Shown: positions 25,942 to 34,362, counted from the first letter of the stretch. The stretch is DNA of 64,000 nucleotides from DASSTY01 sp035760645 (GCA_035760645.1 DASTSO010000141.1:11136-75135), one strand, 5' to 3'. Numbers and translations: made by a program. Notes: generated from the sequence alone by a model not told the origin.

Positions 25942-25975
25942 GCCCGGGTACTCTCTGCCTCCTAGGGAGGGAACC

Positions 25976-26848
25976 ATGACGCTGCACAACATCGTCGCCG
26001 CCGCCGACGAATCGGCCGAGGGGCGCGCCGCCGTCGAGGCGGCCCTGACGCTCGCCGCCCGCACCGGGGCGCGGCTCACGGTCATGACCGTGGTCGCGGC
26101 CGGCGGGCCCGACCTGCGCGTCGCCGAGGGCGACCGGCGGGGCCGGCTCCTCGAGGAAGCGCTCGAGCGGCTCACCGGCTGGATGGGCGACCACTTCCGC
26201 GAGGCCGCAGCCGACGCCGGGCAGCAGGTCGAGTACGGCGTCGCCTACGGGGTGCCGAGCATCGAGATCAGCCGCTTCGCCGAGGACCGGAACGCCGACC
26301 TTCTCGTCCTGGGCCGCAAGCAGCGCACCCAGGCGGCCCGCCTCCTGATCGGCGACACCGCCGACGCCGTGGCGCGCCGCAGCCGGGTGCCCTGCCTGTT
26401 CGTGCCGCTGGGCTTCGGCGGCTTCGGCCGGGTGCTCGCCGCCGTGGACGGGACCCCGCGCGGCTTCGGCGTGCTGCTCGCCGCGAGCGAATTCGCGACC
26501 GCCGCCGATGCCGCGCTCAGCGCGGTGGCGGTCGAGGCCACCGCGCTGCCGCCCCGGGTCCTGGGCCTCGCCGCGCTGCCGACCGCGCCGGTGGCGGCGC
26601 CGAGCGGCCAGCGCGAGGAGCGGCTGCGCTCACTCCTGGCCCTCCCCGGCGCCCCGACGGTGGATCGGCTCCTCGTGCGCGAGGGGGAGATCGTCGGCGA
26701 GATCCTCGACGCGGCCCAGGAGGTCGGCGCCGACGTGCTGGCCGTGGGCTATCACCGGGGCGGCCCCCCCGCCGTGGTCGAGGCCGGCAGCACCGGCCGG
26801 CGCCTGGTGCACGGCGCCCGCGGCGCGGTGCTCACGGTGCCGCTCTGA
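25976..26848 (+). CDS. Universal stress protein with two Usp domains
   Basis: 290 residues. The first domain (about 1-145) begins LHNIVAAADESAEGRAAVEAAL and ends with the family's ATP-binding-type C-terminal pattern DLLVLGRKQRTQAARLLIGDTADAVARRSRVPCLFV. The second domain (about 150-290) begins FGRVLAAVDGTPRGFGVLLAASEF and ends VLAVGYHRGGPPAVVEAGSTGRRLVHGARGAVLTV, where the nucleotide loop is degenerate. Tandem Usp proteins are prominent in DosR-type hypoxia regulons, in keeping with the divergent DosS-like kinase. RBS AGGGAGGG sits 6 nt before ATG; a triple CTTCAC box lies 35 nt farther upstream. Confidence 0.88.
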   Translation: MTLHNIVAAADESAEGRAAVEAALTLAARTGARLTVMTVVAAGGPDLRVAEGDRRGRLLEEALERLTGWMGDHFREAAADAGQQVEYGVAYGVPSIEISRFAEDRNADLLVLGRKQRTQAARLLIGDTADAVARRSRVPCLFVPLGFGGFGRVLAAVDGTPRGFGVLLAASEFATAADAALSAVAVEATALPPRVLGLAALPTAPVAAPSGQREERLRSLLALPGAPTVDRLLVREGEIVGEILDAAQEVGADVLAVGYHRGGPPAVVEAGSTGRRLVHGARGAVLTVPL

Positions 26849-26910
26849 GCGGCCGCCCGGCGCGCGCTGCCGCGGACGGGCCGCGCCGGGGCCGCCGAGT
26901 CTGAGGAAAG

Positions 26911-26955
26911 CTTCACGTACGGTTCATGCTGGCGCGCTTCGGCCGCGCGTACTTT
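26911..26955 (+). promoter_or_regulatory. CTTCAC-N5-GTTCAT box and -10 of the nos operon
   Basis: CTTCAC at 26911-26916 and GTTCAT at 26922-26927 are spaced by exactly 11 nt (start to start). A -10-like TACTTT at 26950-26955 begins 22 nt after the second hexamer. The cupredoxin ATG is at 27022. The box resembles those at 25909 and 34363, so co-regulation is likely. Confidence 0.6.
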
Positions 26956-27021
26956 CGCGGCCAGATTCATCACTCGCAGGTCATCATTCACCCGTCGGAC
27001 CCGTCACCTCTGGAGTCCTCC

Positions 27022-27474
27022 ATGCGTCTGTCGTCGCGCCTGTCGTCCCTGCTCGCCCTCGCCGCCCTCACGCTGGCCGCCTGCTCGAAGCCGAGCGACG
27101 CCCCGGCCGCCGACGCCGCGGCCACCGGCGCCCCGAGCGATGCCGCCGCGGCGACGGGCCCGGCCGCGACGGGCCGGGTCATCGAGATCAAGGCCATCAC
27201 CGACGAGAAGGGGAGCCGCTTCGAGCCCGCCAAGCTCGAGGCGCACCCCGGCGACGTGCTGCGCGTCTCGCTGGTGAGCGGCGTCCACAACCTCCACTTC
27301 GCCCCCGAGCTGAATCCGGGCGTCGCGGGTCTGCCCGAGGCGAGCGAGATGCTCCAGCTGCCGGGCCAGACGGTGGACGTGCCGGTCACGATGCCGCCGG
27401 GCACCTACCGCTTCCAGTGTGATCCGCACGCCGCCCTCGGCATGGTGGGCGAGCTCGAGGTCGAGAAGGACTGA
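27022..27474 (+). CDS. Plastocyanin-like cupredoxin lipoprotein
   Basis: 150 residues. The signal peptide MRLSSRLSSLLALAALTLAAC ends in the lipobox LAAC, so it is probably a lipoprotein. A 30-residue Ala/Pro linker precedes one cupredoxin domain: GDVLRVSLVSGVHNLHFAPE supplies the first His, and the type 1 copper loop YRFQCDPHAALGMVGELEV gives Cys, His and Met in C-x2-H-x4-M order. It is the first gene of the nos operon, 5 nt before a possible NosZ start, and is the obvious candidate electron donor to NosZ. ATG at 27022 chosen because GGAGTCCTCC precedes it and the signal peptide begins there; an open frame continues upstream to 26926. Confidence 0.88.
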   Translation: MRLSSRLSSLLALAALTLAACSKPSDAPAADAAATGAPSDAAAATGPAATGRVIEIKAITDEKGSRFEPAKLEAHPGDVLRVSLVSGVHNLHFAPELNPGVAGLPEASEMLQLPGQTVDVPVTMPPGTYRFQCDPHAALGMVGELEVEKD

Positions 27475-27512
27475 GCACCATGCCAACCACCACCCTGAAG
27501 GGGAACCCCATC

Positions 27513-29519
27513 ATGTCTCGCGTCCGGTTCGGCGCGGCCGCGCTCGCGGCCGCCGGGCTCGCCGCCTGCGGCGGCGTGAAGCCGCAGGCCCCGGGTCAGC
27601 GCACGATGGCCACCGGCGACGTCCAGCAGGCGGCGCTCGCCAGCTACGTCAAGCCCGGGGACCACGACCAGTTCTACCTGTTCTACTCGGGCGGCCACTC
27701 GGGCCAGGTGTTCGTCGCCGGCGTCCCGAGCATGCGCCACATCACGACGATCCCCGTCTTCGCGCCGTATCCGGGCACCGGCTACGGCTTCGACGAGGAG
27801 AGCCGCAGGATGATGGGCGACTTCACCTGGGGCGACGTCCACCACCCCGCCCTCTCGAAGACCGACGGGGACTACGACGGCCGCTGGCTGTTCGTCAACG
27901 ACAACGCCAACAACCGCATCGCGCGCATCGACCTGCGCGACATGAAGACGCACCAGATCCTGGGCCCGATCCCGAACACCTCGGGCAATCACGGCTCCAG
28001 CATGGTGACCAACAACTCCGAGTACGCCCTCGTCGCCACCCGCTTCTCGGTGCCGCTCGAGGGCCGCTACGCCCCGGTGGACGACTACGCCACGAAATAC
28101 AAGGGCGCGGTCACCGGCATCCGGATCGACCCGAAGGACGGCACCATGTCGGTCGGCTGGCAGGTGATGACGCCGCCCTTCGACTGGGACCTCGGCGCCA
28201 CCGGCAAGGGCCCCTCGGACGGCTGGGCCTTCTGGACCAGCTACAACTCCGAGCGCGCCATCGGCAAGCTCGAGGCCAACGCCAGCCAGCGCGACCGCGA
28301 CTACATCGCGGTGGTGAACTGGAAGGCCGCCGAGGCCGCGACCAAGGCGGGCCGGACCACCACGGTCAGCGGTGTGCCGATGATCGATCCGGCCAAGGTG
28401 CCCGGGGTGATGTACCTCCTGCCCTGCGGCAAGAGCCCGCACGGCGTGGACGTGGATCCGAGCGGCGAGTACGTGATCTGCTCCGGCAAGCTGCAGCCGA
28501 CCTCCACGGTCTACAGCTTCCAGAAGATCCAGGACGCGATCGCGAAGCAGGCGTTCACGGGCGACGAGGACGGCATCCCGGTCCTCAAGTACGAGGACGC
28601 GATGATCATGGAGGTGCCGGTCGGCCTGGGCCCGCTGCACACCCAGTTCGACGGCAAGGGCTACGCCTACACCTCGCTCTACGTCGAGAGCGCGATCGCC
28701 AAGTGGAAGCTGCCCCCGTACGCGCCGGGCACCGACCCGAAGTCGCTCGTCCTCGACAAGATCCCGGTGCAGTTCAACGTCGGCCACCTCGTCGTGGCCG
28801 AGGGCGACACCCGGCACCCGCAGGGCCAGTGGCTGGTGGCGATGAACAAGATGTCGAAGGGCCGGCACCTGAGCACCGGGCCGTCGATCCCCGAGAGCTC
28901 GCAGCTCATCGACATCAACGGCAACAAGATGCAGATGGTCTACGAGGCGTACACGGAGCCCGAGCCGCACTTCGCGCAGCTCGTGCGGGCCTCGCTCATC
29001 AAGCCGATCGAGTTCTACCCGAAGGCCGAGAGCAAGGACCCGAACGCCGTGTGGACACCGGCGGAGGCGAAGGTCACGCGCAACGCGGCGACGCGGACGG
29101 TCGAGGCGAAGGTGCTCGCGATCCGCAGCTACTTCACGCCGAGCCGCCTGCAGGTGATGGAAGGCGACACCGTGATCATCCACGTCACCAACGCCGAGCA
29201 GGCGCGCGACGAGATCCACGGCTTCGGCATCGCCGCCTTCGACCGCAACGTCGTCATCGACCCGGGCGAGACGAAGACGCTCCGGTTCGTGGCCCGGAAG
29301 TCGGGCGTGTACCCCTACTACTGCACCAACTTCTGCTCGGCGCTCCACCAGGAGATGCAGGGCTACTTCGAGGTGGTGCCGCAGGGCCAGCAGATGGCGC
29401 TGTACAAGGGAAACCAGGGCGCCATGGCGATCCCGGGCGAGGACGGCCGCGCGCCGGGCGCCGCGCCGGCCGCCGCCCACGCGGGCCACGGCGGGCCGCA
29501 GCAGGTCGCCGCGCACTGA
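27513..29519 (+). CDS. nosZ: Nitrous oxide reductase NosZ, clade II type
   Basis: About 668 residues; reduces N2O to N2 at the periplasmic CuZ centre. A seven-bladed propeller carries the CuZ histidine motifs (GDVHHPALS, SGNHGSSMV, KSPHGVDVDPSGEY, GPLHTQFDGKGYAY, NVGHLVVAEGD, EPEPHFAQ). The C-terminal cupredoxin has the CuA motif YYCTNFCSALHQEMQGYFEV. There is no twin-arginine signal; instead MSRVRFGAAALAAAGLAAC is a Sec-type signal, here with a lipobox-like LAAC. Absence of Tat and the following membrane gene/nosD/nosF/nosL/nosY order fit clade II. Start: ATG 27513 with AAGGGG upstream gives the cleanest signal peptide; ATG 27480 (11 residues longer) is the alternative. Confidence 0.95.
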   Translation: MSRVRFGAAALAAAGLAACGGVKPQAPGQRTMATGDVQQAALASYVKPGDHDQFYLFYSGGHSGQVFVAGVPSMRHITTIPVFAPYPGTGYGFDEESRRMMGDFTWGDVHHPALSKTDGDYDGRWLFVNDNANNRIARIDLRDMKTHQILGPIPNTSGNHGSSMVTNNSEYALVATRFSVPLEGRYAPVDDYATKYKGAVTGIRIDPKDGTMSVGWQVMTPPFDWDLGATGKGPSDGWAFWTSYNSERAIGKLEANASQRDRDYIAVVNWKAAEAATKAGRTTTVSGVPMIDPAKVPGVMYLLPCGKSPHGVDVDPSGEYVICSGKLQPTSTVYSFQKIQDAIAKQAFTGDEDGIPVLKYEDAMIMEVPVGLGPLHTQFDGKGYAYTSLYVESAIAKWKLPPYAPGTDPKSLVLDKIPVQFNVGHLVVAEGDTRHPQGQWLVAMNKMSKGRHLSTGPSIPESSQLIDINGNKMQMVYEAYTEPEPHFAQLVRASLIKPIEFYPKAESKDPNAVWTPAEAKVTRNAATRTVEAKVLAIRSYFTPSRLQVMEGDTVIIHVTNAEQARDEIHGFGIAAFDRNVVIDPGETKTLRFVARKSGVYPYYCTNFCSALHQEMQGYFEVVPQGQQMALYKGNQGAMAIPGEDGRAPGAAPAAAHAGHGGPQQVAAH

Positions 29520-29568
29520 GCGCCCCGGGCGCCTCGCGCCCGCTGCGCTGCACCCTTCACGGAGCGCG

Positions 29569-29597
29569 CTCGGGGCGGGCGGTCTGCCCGCCCCGAG
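29569..29597 (+). other. Strong intercistronic hairpin after nosZ
   Basis: A perfect 12-bp stem, CTCGGGGCGGGC pairing with GCCCGCCCCGAG, with a 5-nt loop. No T-tract follows, so it is not a standard intrinsic terminator; it more likely stabilises the nosZ mRNA end or attenuates downstream genes. Confidence 0.7.
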
Positions 29598-29619
29598 CCG
29601 CTTCCCTCTCGGAGGCTCG

Positions 29620-30276
29620 ATGCTACTCGACCGGATCCGCGCCGCCCGCCTGCCCATCCTGCTCGGCTCGGCGGCGCTCGTCGTCGCCGCGGTGCGGCTG
29701 CCCCTGTGGGGGATGACGCTCGTCAGCACGCAGTTCCCCGAAGGGCTGCGGATGGTGGTCTATCCGAATCGCATCATCGGGGACATCAACGAGCTCAACA
29801 CGCTGAACCACTACATCGGCATGATGCCGATCAGCGACGGCTTCTTCACCGAGCTGCGCATCCTGCCGGCGGCCTTCCTCGCCATCGCGGCGCTGCTCGC
29901 CGTTGCCGCCGTCGTGCGCCGCGCGTGGAGCACGGCGCTCCCCCTCGCGGCGATGGGCGCGCTCGCCGGCTACGGCGGGTGGTCCATGGTGCACCGGCTC
30001 TACCAGTTCGGCCACGACCTCGACCCGCGCGCGGCGATCCACATCGAGCCGTTCTCGCCGCCGATGCTGGGCTTCAACCAGATCGCCCAGTTCGCGACCT
30101 GGTCCTACTTCTCGTGGGGCACCTTCCTGCCGCTCGTGGCGGGCCTGCTCGCCGCCGCGGTCCTCGTGGCGGACCTGCGCGCGGGCCGCGGCACCACCGC
30201 CCCGGCCGGCGCGACGCGCGGCGGCACGTCGCCCGCCGCGGGCCTCTCCGTGAAGCCCTCGTCGCTCGCGGCCTGA
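29620..30276 (+). CDS. Membrane protein of clade II nos clusters (NosB-like position)
   Basis: 218 residues with about four membrane helices (LLGSAALVVAAVRLPLWGM, LPAAFLAIAALLAVAAVV, LPLAAMGALAGYGGW, FLPLVAGLLAAAVLVADL). The extracytoplasmic loop MVVYPNRIIGDINELNTLNHYIGMMPISD is well conserved in proteins that follow clade II nosZ, where a membrane gene often called nosB is found. There is no recognisable heme or metal motif beyond scattered His. It probably has a role in NosZ maturation or electron supply; this is inferred from position. GGAGG precedes the ATG at 29620, and a large hairpin separates it from nosZ. Confidence 0.7.
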   Translation: MLLDRIRAARLPILLGSAALVVAAVRLPLWGMTLVSTQFPEGLRMVVYPNRIIGDINELNTLNHYIGMMPISDGFFTELRILPAAFLAIAALLAVAAVVRRAWSTALPLAAMGALAGYGGWSMVHRLYQFGHDLDPRAAIHIEPFSPPMLGFNQIAQFATWSYFSWGTFLPLVAGLLAAAVLVADLRAGRGTTAPAGATRGGTSPAAGLSVKPSSLAA

Positions 30277-30290
30277 GGCCGGCGTCACCG

Positions 30291-31766
30291 ATGAGCGCCG
30301 CCGTCCCGTTCGTCCTCGCGCTGCTCGCCGGCACGCTGCCGGGGCCCGGCCCGCGCCCGCCGGCGCGCGCGCCGGCGCGCGCGCCGGCGCGCACGCTCGT
30401 CGTCGGCCCGGGCGGCGCGCTTCCCTCGCCGCAGGCCGCGGTGGCGGCCGCGCGCGCGGGCGACACGGTCGTGGTGCGGGCGGGCCGCTATCCCGGGCTG
30501 CTCGTCGTCGACCGCCCGCTCGCCCTCCTGGGCGAGCCGGGGGCGGTGCTCGACGGCGAGCGGCGCGGCACGGTCGTCACCGTGCAGGCCGACTCGGTCA
30601 CCCTCCGGGGCTTCACGATCGAGCACGCCGGGCGCGAGATGAACCACGACCAGGCCGCCGTGAAGCTCGAGCAGTGCCGCGGCTGCCGCGTGCTCGACAA
30701 CACGCTGCGCGACCCGCTGCACGGGATCTATCTCCTCGGGAGCGACTCGAGCGAGATCGCCCGCAACGTGATCACGGGGGCGGCCGACCTCGTCGACAAC
30801 TCGCGCGGCAACGGGATCCATCTCTTCCGCTCCACCGGCAACCGCGTCGTCGGCAATCGGATCCGCGGCACCCGCGACGGCATCTACTTCTCCTTCGCGA
30901 GCGGCAACACGGTCACCGACAACGACGTCGCCGGGGTGCGCTACGGGCTGCACTACATGTACTCCGACGACAACCGGTTCGAGCGCAACGTCTTCACCCG
31001 GAACGCGGCGGGCGCGGCGATCATGTTCTCGAAGCGGATCGTCTTCCGGGAGAACGTCTTCGCGCGCCACACCGGCTACCGCGCGTACGGCATCCTGCTG
31101 CAGACGGCCGAGCAGGTGGTGGCCGAGCGCAACCGCATCGAGGGAAACCTCACCGGACTCTTCCTCGACGGCTGCATCAACGACGTCTTCCGCGACAACC
31201 TGATCGCCGGCAACGGGATCGGCGTCGACGTGCTGGCGAGCGCCGAGGGGAACACCTTCACCGGGAACGTCTTCGAGGGCAACCGCACGGCGGTCCGCAA
31301 GGTGCTCGGCAACGGCGAGAACGCCTGGGACGAGGCCGGCCGCGGCAACTGGTGGGGCGACGCCCGCGTCTTCGATCTCGACGGCGACGGCATCGGCGAC
31401 CGCCCCTACGTCGTGGGCGACGCCTACGCCGCGCTCGCCGCCGCGCGCCCCGCGCTCGAGCTCTTCGGCGGCACCGTCGCGGCCGGCGCGCTCGCGTGGG
31501 CGGAGGACGCCTTCCCGGTCTTCGCGCCGCCGCGCGTCGCCGATGCGCACCCGCTCGCCGGCCGGCCCGCGCTCGCCGTGCCGGCGCTCCCGGCGCTCCC
31601 GGCGCTGTCGGAGCCGCCGGCGACCCCGACCGCGCTCCATCCTGCCGCCGCGTCGTTCGGCGCCGGCCTGGCGCTCCTCGTCGCGGGCCTGCTCGCCCGT
31701 CTCGTTCGCCGGCGCCTCTCGGCGCCGGTCGCCACCGCGGACCCGGTCTCGGAGCCCGTCGCATGA
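30291..31766 (+). CDS. nosD: NosD, periplasmic beta-helix copper-maturation protein
   Basis: 491 residues. An N-terminal signal sequence and an unusual repeat-rich ARAPARAPAR stretch are followed by a right-handed beta-helix built of CASH/NosD repeats: RVLDNTLRDPLHGIYLLGSDSSEIARN, NRVVGNRIRGTRDGIYFSFASGNTV, YGLHYMYSDDNRFERN, and the terminal NAWDEAGRGNWWGDARVFDLDGDGIGDRPY typical of NosD. A C-terminal membrane anchor (AGLALLVAGLLARLVRRR) follows. NosD works with NosF and NosY to deliver copper or sulfide for the CuZ site. Start at ATG 30291; stop overlaps nosF start (ATGA). Confidence 0.93.
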   Translation: MSAAVPFVLALLAGTLPGPGPRPPARAPARAPARTLVVGPGGALPSPQAAVAAARAGDTVVVRAGRYPGLLVVDRPLALLGEPGAVLDGERRGTVVTVQADSVTLRGFTIEHAGREMNHDQAAVKLEQCRGCRVLDNTLRDPLHGIYLLGSDSSEIARNVITGAADLVDNSRGNGIHLFRSTGNRVVGNRIRGTRDGIYFSFASGNTVTDNDVAGVRYGLHYMYSDDNRFERNVFTRNAAGAAIMFSKRIVFRENVFARHTGYRAYGILLQTAEQVVAERNRIEGNLTGLFLDGCINDVFRDNLIAGNGIGVDVLASAEGNTFTGNVFEGNRTAVRKVLGNGENAWDEAGRGNWWGDARVFDLDGDGIGDRPYVVGDAYAALAAARPALELFGGTVAAGALAWAEDAFPVFAPPRVADAHPLAGRPALAVPALPALPALSEPPATPTALHPAAASFGAGLALLVAGLLARLVRRRLSAPVATADPVSEPVA

Positions 31767-32479
31767 TCCGCTACGAATCGTTCGGCAAGCGCTACGGCGC
31801 GGTCGTCGCCGTCGAGGACGTCACGCTCGAGGTCGCCGCGGGCGAGACGCTCGCGGTCGTGGGGCCCAACGGCTCCGGCAAGACCACGACGCTCAAGGCG
31901 CTGCTCGGCCTCGTGCGGCCCTCGAGCGGCCGCGTGCTGCTCGAGGGCCGCGACGCGAGCGCGGGCGATGCGGCGGTGCGCGCGCGGCTGGGCTACCTCC
32001 CGCAGCGCCTCACCTTCCCCGACCGCGTCACCGGCCGCGAGGCGATGCGCCTCTTCGCCCGGCTCCGCGGCGCGGCCGCCGGCGAGGTGGACCGGCTGCT
32101 CCAGCGCGTCGGGCTCGCCGACGCGGCCGACCGCCACACCGAGGGCTACTCGGGCGGGATGCGCCAGCGGCTCGGCCTCGCCATCGCGCTCCTCGCGCGG
32201 CCCGCCGCGCTCGTGCTCGACGAGCCGAGCGCGGCGCTCGACCCGACCGGCGCGCTCCTGGTGCGCGACCTCATCCGCGGCATCCGCGCCGAGGGGACCA
32301 CGGTGCTCGTCAGCTCGCACGACCTCGCCGAGGTCGCCGCGCTCGCCGACCGGGTCGCCGTGTTCGCGGGTGGGCGGCTCCGCGCCGTGGGCACCCTGAC
32401 CGAGCTCGAGCAGCGCGCGCGGGTCGCGGGGATCGAGGCGGTCTATCGGCGCTACGCGTCGCAGCTGGAGGCGGCATGA
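31763..32479 (+). CDS. nosF: NosF, ABC transporter ATP-binding protein
   Basis: 238 residues. Walker A VVGPNGSGKTTTLKALLGL, Q-loop LGYLPQRLTF, signature YSGGMRQRLGLA, Walker B ALVLDEPSAALDPTG and switch His in VLVSSHDLAEV are all intact. It powers the NosDFY complex with the membrane protein encoded two genes downstream. ATG overlaps the nosD stop by 4 nt, and its stop overlaps the nosL start in the same way. Confidence 0.95.
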   Translation: MIRYESFGKRYGAVVAVEDVTLEVAAGETLAVVGPNGSGKTTTLKALLGLVRPSSGRVLLEGRDASAGDAAVRARLGYLPQRLTFPDRVTGREAMRLFARLRGAAAGEVDRLLQRVGLADAADRHTEGYSGGMRQRLGLAIALLARPAALVLDEPSAALDPTGALLVRDLIRGIRAEGTTVLVSSHDLAEVAALADRVAVFAGGRLRAVGTLTELEQRARVAGIEAVYRRYASQLEAA

Positions 32480-32970
32480 GCACCGCGACGTGTGCGGGCG
32501 CGACGATGTCGCGCCGCGACGCGCTGCGGCTCCTCGGACTCACCGGCATCGCGCTCGCCGCGGGGAGTTCGCTCGCCTGCGGCGCGGGCGGCGCGCGGGC
32601 GCCGGCCCCCGCGCCGATCGCCTACGGACGCGACGAGTGCGCCTGGTGCCGCATGCCGATCGACGACCCCGCGCTCGCGGCCGAGCTGGTGCCGGCCCGG
32701 GGCGCGGCCCAGCTCTTCGGGGAGCCCGGGTGCCTGCTCGCCTGGCTCGCGGCGCATCCCGCGGCGCAGGGCACGGCATTCGTGGCCGATGCCGGCGGCG
32801 CGGGCTGGCTGCCTGCGGCCGATGCGCGGTTCGTGCGCGGCCGGGTGCGCACCCCGATGGCCTTCGACCTCGCGGCCTGGCGCACGCTGCCGGCCGACGT
32901 CTCTCCCGGCGCGGCGCTCACGTGGGCCGCGCTTCGCCAGGAAGGAGCTCCCCGTGCCGAAGCGCGCTGA
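32476..32970 (+). CDS. nosL: NosL, copper chaperone for NosZ
   Basis: 164 residues. The signal region SRRDALRLLGLTGIALAAGSSLAC carries a twin-arginine-like SRRD and a lipobox-like SLAC, as is usual for NosL lipoproteins. The Cu(I)-binding motif is DECAWCRMPIDDP (C-x2-C-x-M), followed by the NosL core LFGEPGCLLAWLA and VRTPMAFDLAAW. Delivers copper to the CuZ site of apo-NosZ in other organisms. ATG overlaps nosF; its own 3' end overlaps the nosY start by 17 nt. Confidence 0.92.
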   Translation: MSTATCAGATMSRRDALRLLGLTGIALAAGSSLACGAGGARAPAPAPIAYGRDECAWCRMPIDDPALAAELVPARGAAQLFGEPGCLLAWLAAHPAAQGTAFVADAGGAGWLPAADARFVRGRVRTPMAFDLAAWRTLPADVSPGAALTWAALRQEGAPRAEAR

Positions 32971-33787
32971 CGCCGTCCTCCACATCGCCGCGGCCGAGCT
33001 GCGCGCGGCGCTCGCCGGCCGCCTGGTGCAGGCCTTCGGGGCGCTCTTCGCCCTGCTCGCGCTCGCCATCGCCGTCGCCGGGCTCGGCGCGAGCGGACAG
33101 CTCCTGGTGCAGGGCTTCACCCGCACCGCCGTCTCGCTCCTCACGCTCGCGCTCTATCTGCTGCCGCTCCTGGGGCTCGTCGTCGGCGCCAACGCCTTCG
33201 GCGCGGAAGACGGCGGCACCGAGCTCCTGCTCGCCCAGCCCGTCGCGCGCACCGACGTGGTGCTGGGCCGCGGGCTCGGGCTCGCCGCGGCGCTCGCGCT
33301 CGTCGGCACCGCCGGCTTCGGGCTCGCCGGCGCCGTCGTGGGGGCCGTGGCCGGACCCGAAGGGCTCGCGGGCTACCTGCTCGTCGCCGCCGGCGCCACC
33401 GGCGTCGGCCTCGTGGGCCTCGCCCTCGGCGTGCTCCTCGGCGCCCTCGCGCGGCGGCGCTCGACCGCGGTGGGTGCCGCCCTGGCGGCGTGGCTCGTGC
33501 TGGCGGTACTCTACGACCTGGCGGCGATCGTCGTGCTGCAGTTCGTGGGCGACGGGCAGCCGGGGCCGGTGCTCCTGGCGCTACTCGCCCTCAACCCGCT
33601 CGACGGCATCCGCGCCCTCGCCCTCACGATGCTCGGCGCCGACGTGCTCCTGGGCCCCACCGGTGCCGCCATGCAGCGGCTTCTCGGCGAGAGCCGCGGC
33701 GCCATCCTGGTGCTCGCGACCCTCGCCGCCTGGCTCGCGCTCCCCGCGTGGGGCGCCTGCGCGGTCTATCGCCGCCGGGACTTCTGA
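32954..33787 (+). CDS. nosY: NosY, ABC transporter permease
   Basis: 277 residues with six membrane helices. NosY features include the N-terminal cytoplasmic helix (LHIAAAELRAALAGRLVQAFGALFALLAL), then GANAFGAEDGGTELLLAQPVARTDVVLGR in the coupling region and LALNPLDGIRALALTMLG before the last helices. Forms the membrane part of NosDFY. GTG start at 32954 is preceded by AAGGAG (32942-32947), overlapping the end of nosL by 17 nt. Confidence 0.92.
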   Translation: MPKRADAVLHIAAAELRAALAGRLVQAFGALFALLALAIAVAGLGASGQLLVQGFTRTAVSLLTLALYLLPLLGLVVGANAFGAEDGGTELLLAQPVARTDVVLGRGLGLAAALALVGTAGFGLAGAVVGAVAGPEGLAGYLLVAAGATGVGLVGLALGVLLGALARRRSTAVGAALAAWLVLAVLYDLAAIVVLQFVGDGQPGPVLLALLALNPLDGIRALALTMLGADVLLGPTGAAMQRLLGESRGAILVLATLAAWLALPAWGACAVYRRRDF

Positions 33788-33835
33788 GCGCATCCCCCAG
33801 TCGCTAGCCCCTAGCCCCTCGTCCCTGGCCTCGCC

Positions 33836-34291
33836 TTGTACACTCTCGTCCGCCGCTTCCTGAAGACCGGCATCGGCTTCCTGATCGTCGGGCTCCTGAT
33901 CGGGAGCTGGATGCTGGTGCGGCGGGAGCTGTACGACGCCTATCCCTCGCCCCACCTGGTGAGCGCGCACGTCCACGCGATCGCCGTCGGGTTCGTCATG
34001 ATGATGATCCTGGGCGTGGCGCTCTGGCTCTTTCCCCGCCCCGAGCGGGAGGACACCCGCTACCGCCCCGCCCTGGCGGAGGCGGCCTACTGGGCGGTGG
34101 CGGGCGGCACGGCGCTCCGGATCGCGGGCGAGCTCGCGCGGCTCGCGACGGGCGCGGCCCTGGTGCGCTGGGCCGTGATCGTGGCCGGGCTCGCCCAGAT
34201 CGCCGGCCTCCTGCTCTTCTTCCACACCATGTGGTCGCGGATCCGCCCGGTCGGCAGCGCGCAGCGGGAGGCGCGGGGCGAGCGCTTCTGA
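33836..34291 (+). CDS. Small heme-copper-oxidase subunit I-like membrane protein
   Basis: 151 residues with four membrane helices. Helix 2 has LVSAHVHAIAVGFVMMMILGVALWLFPR, in which the HxH resembles the heme-ligand helix of cbb3/NorB-type subunit I, but the protein is only about a third of an oxidase subunit. Small proteins like this are known near denitrification and heme genes and may bind one heme. The only start before the first helix is TTG at 33836, without a good ribosome-binding site; it follows nosY by 48 nt and is probably co-transcribed. No stop or frameshift suggests decay of a larger gene. Confidence 0.7.
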   Translation: MYTLVRRFLKTGIGFLIVGLLIGSWMLVRRELYDAYPSPHLVSAHVHAIAVGFVMMMILGVALWLFPRPEREDTRYRPALAEAAYWAVAGGTALRIAGELARLATGAALVRWAVIVAGLAQIAGLLLFFHTMWSRIRPVGSAQREARGERF

Positions 34292-34362
34292 GCGGCCGGG
34301 GCGCGCGCGGCCGCGCGGCCGTCGAAGAACGCGACACACTGTCGAGAGTTCGTTGAAGGAAC

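Noticed and set aside
26926..27021. Longer start for the cupredoxin gene at 26926
   Set aside because: It would place the promoter box within the coding region and bury the signal peptide; ATG 27022 has a ribosome-binding site and a clean lipoprotein signal.
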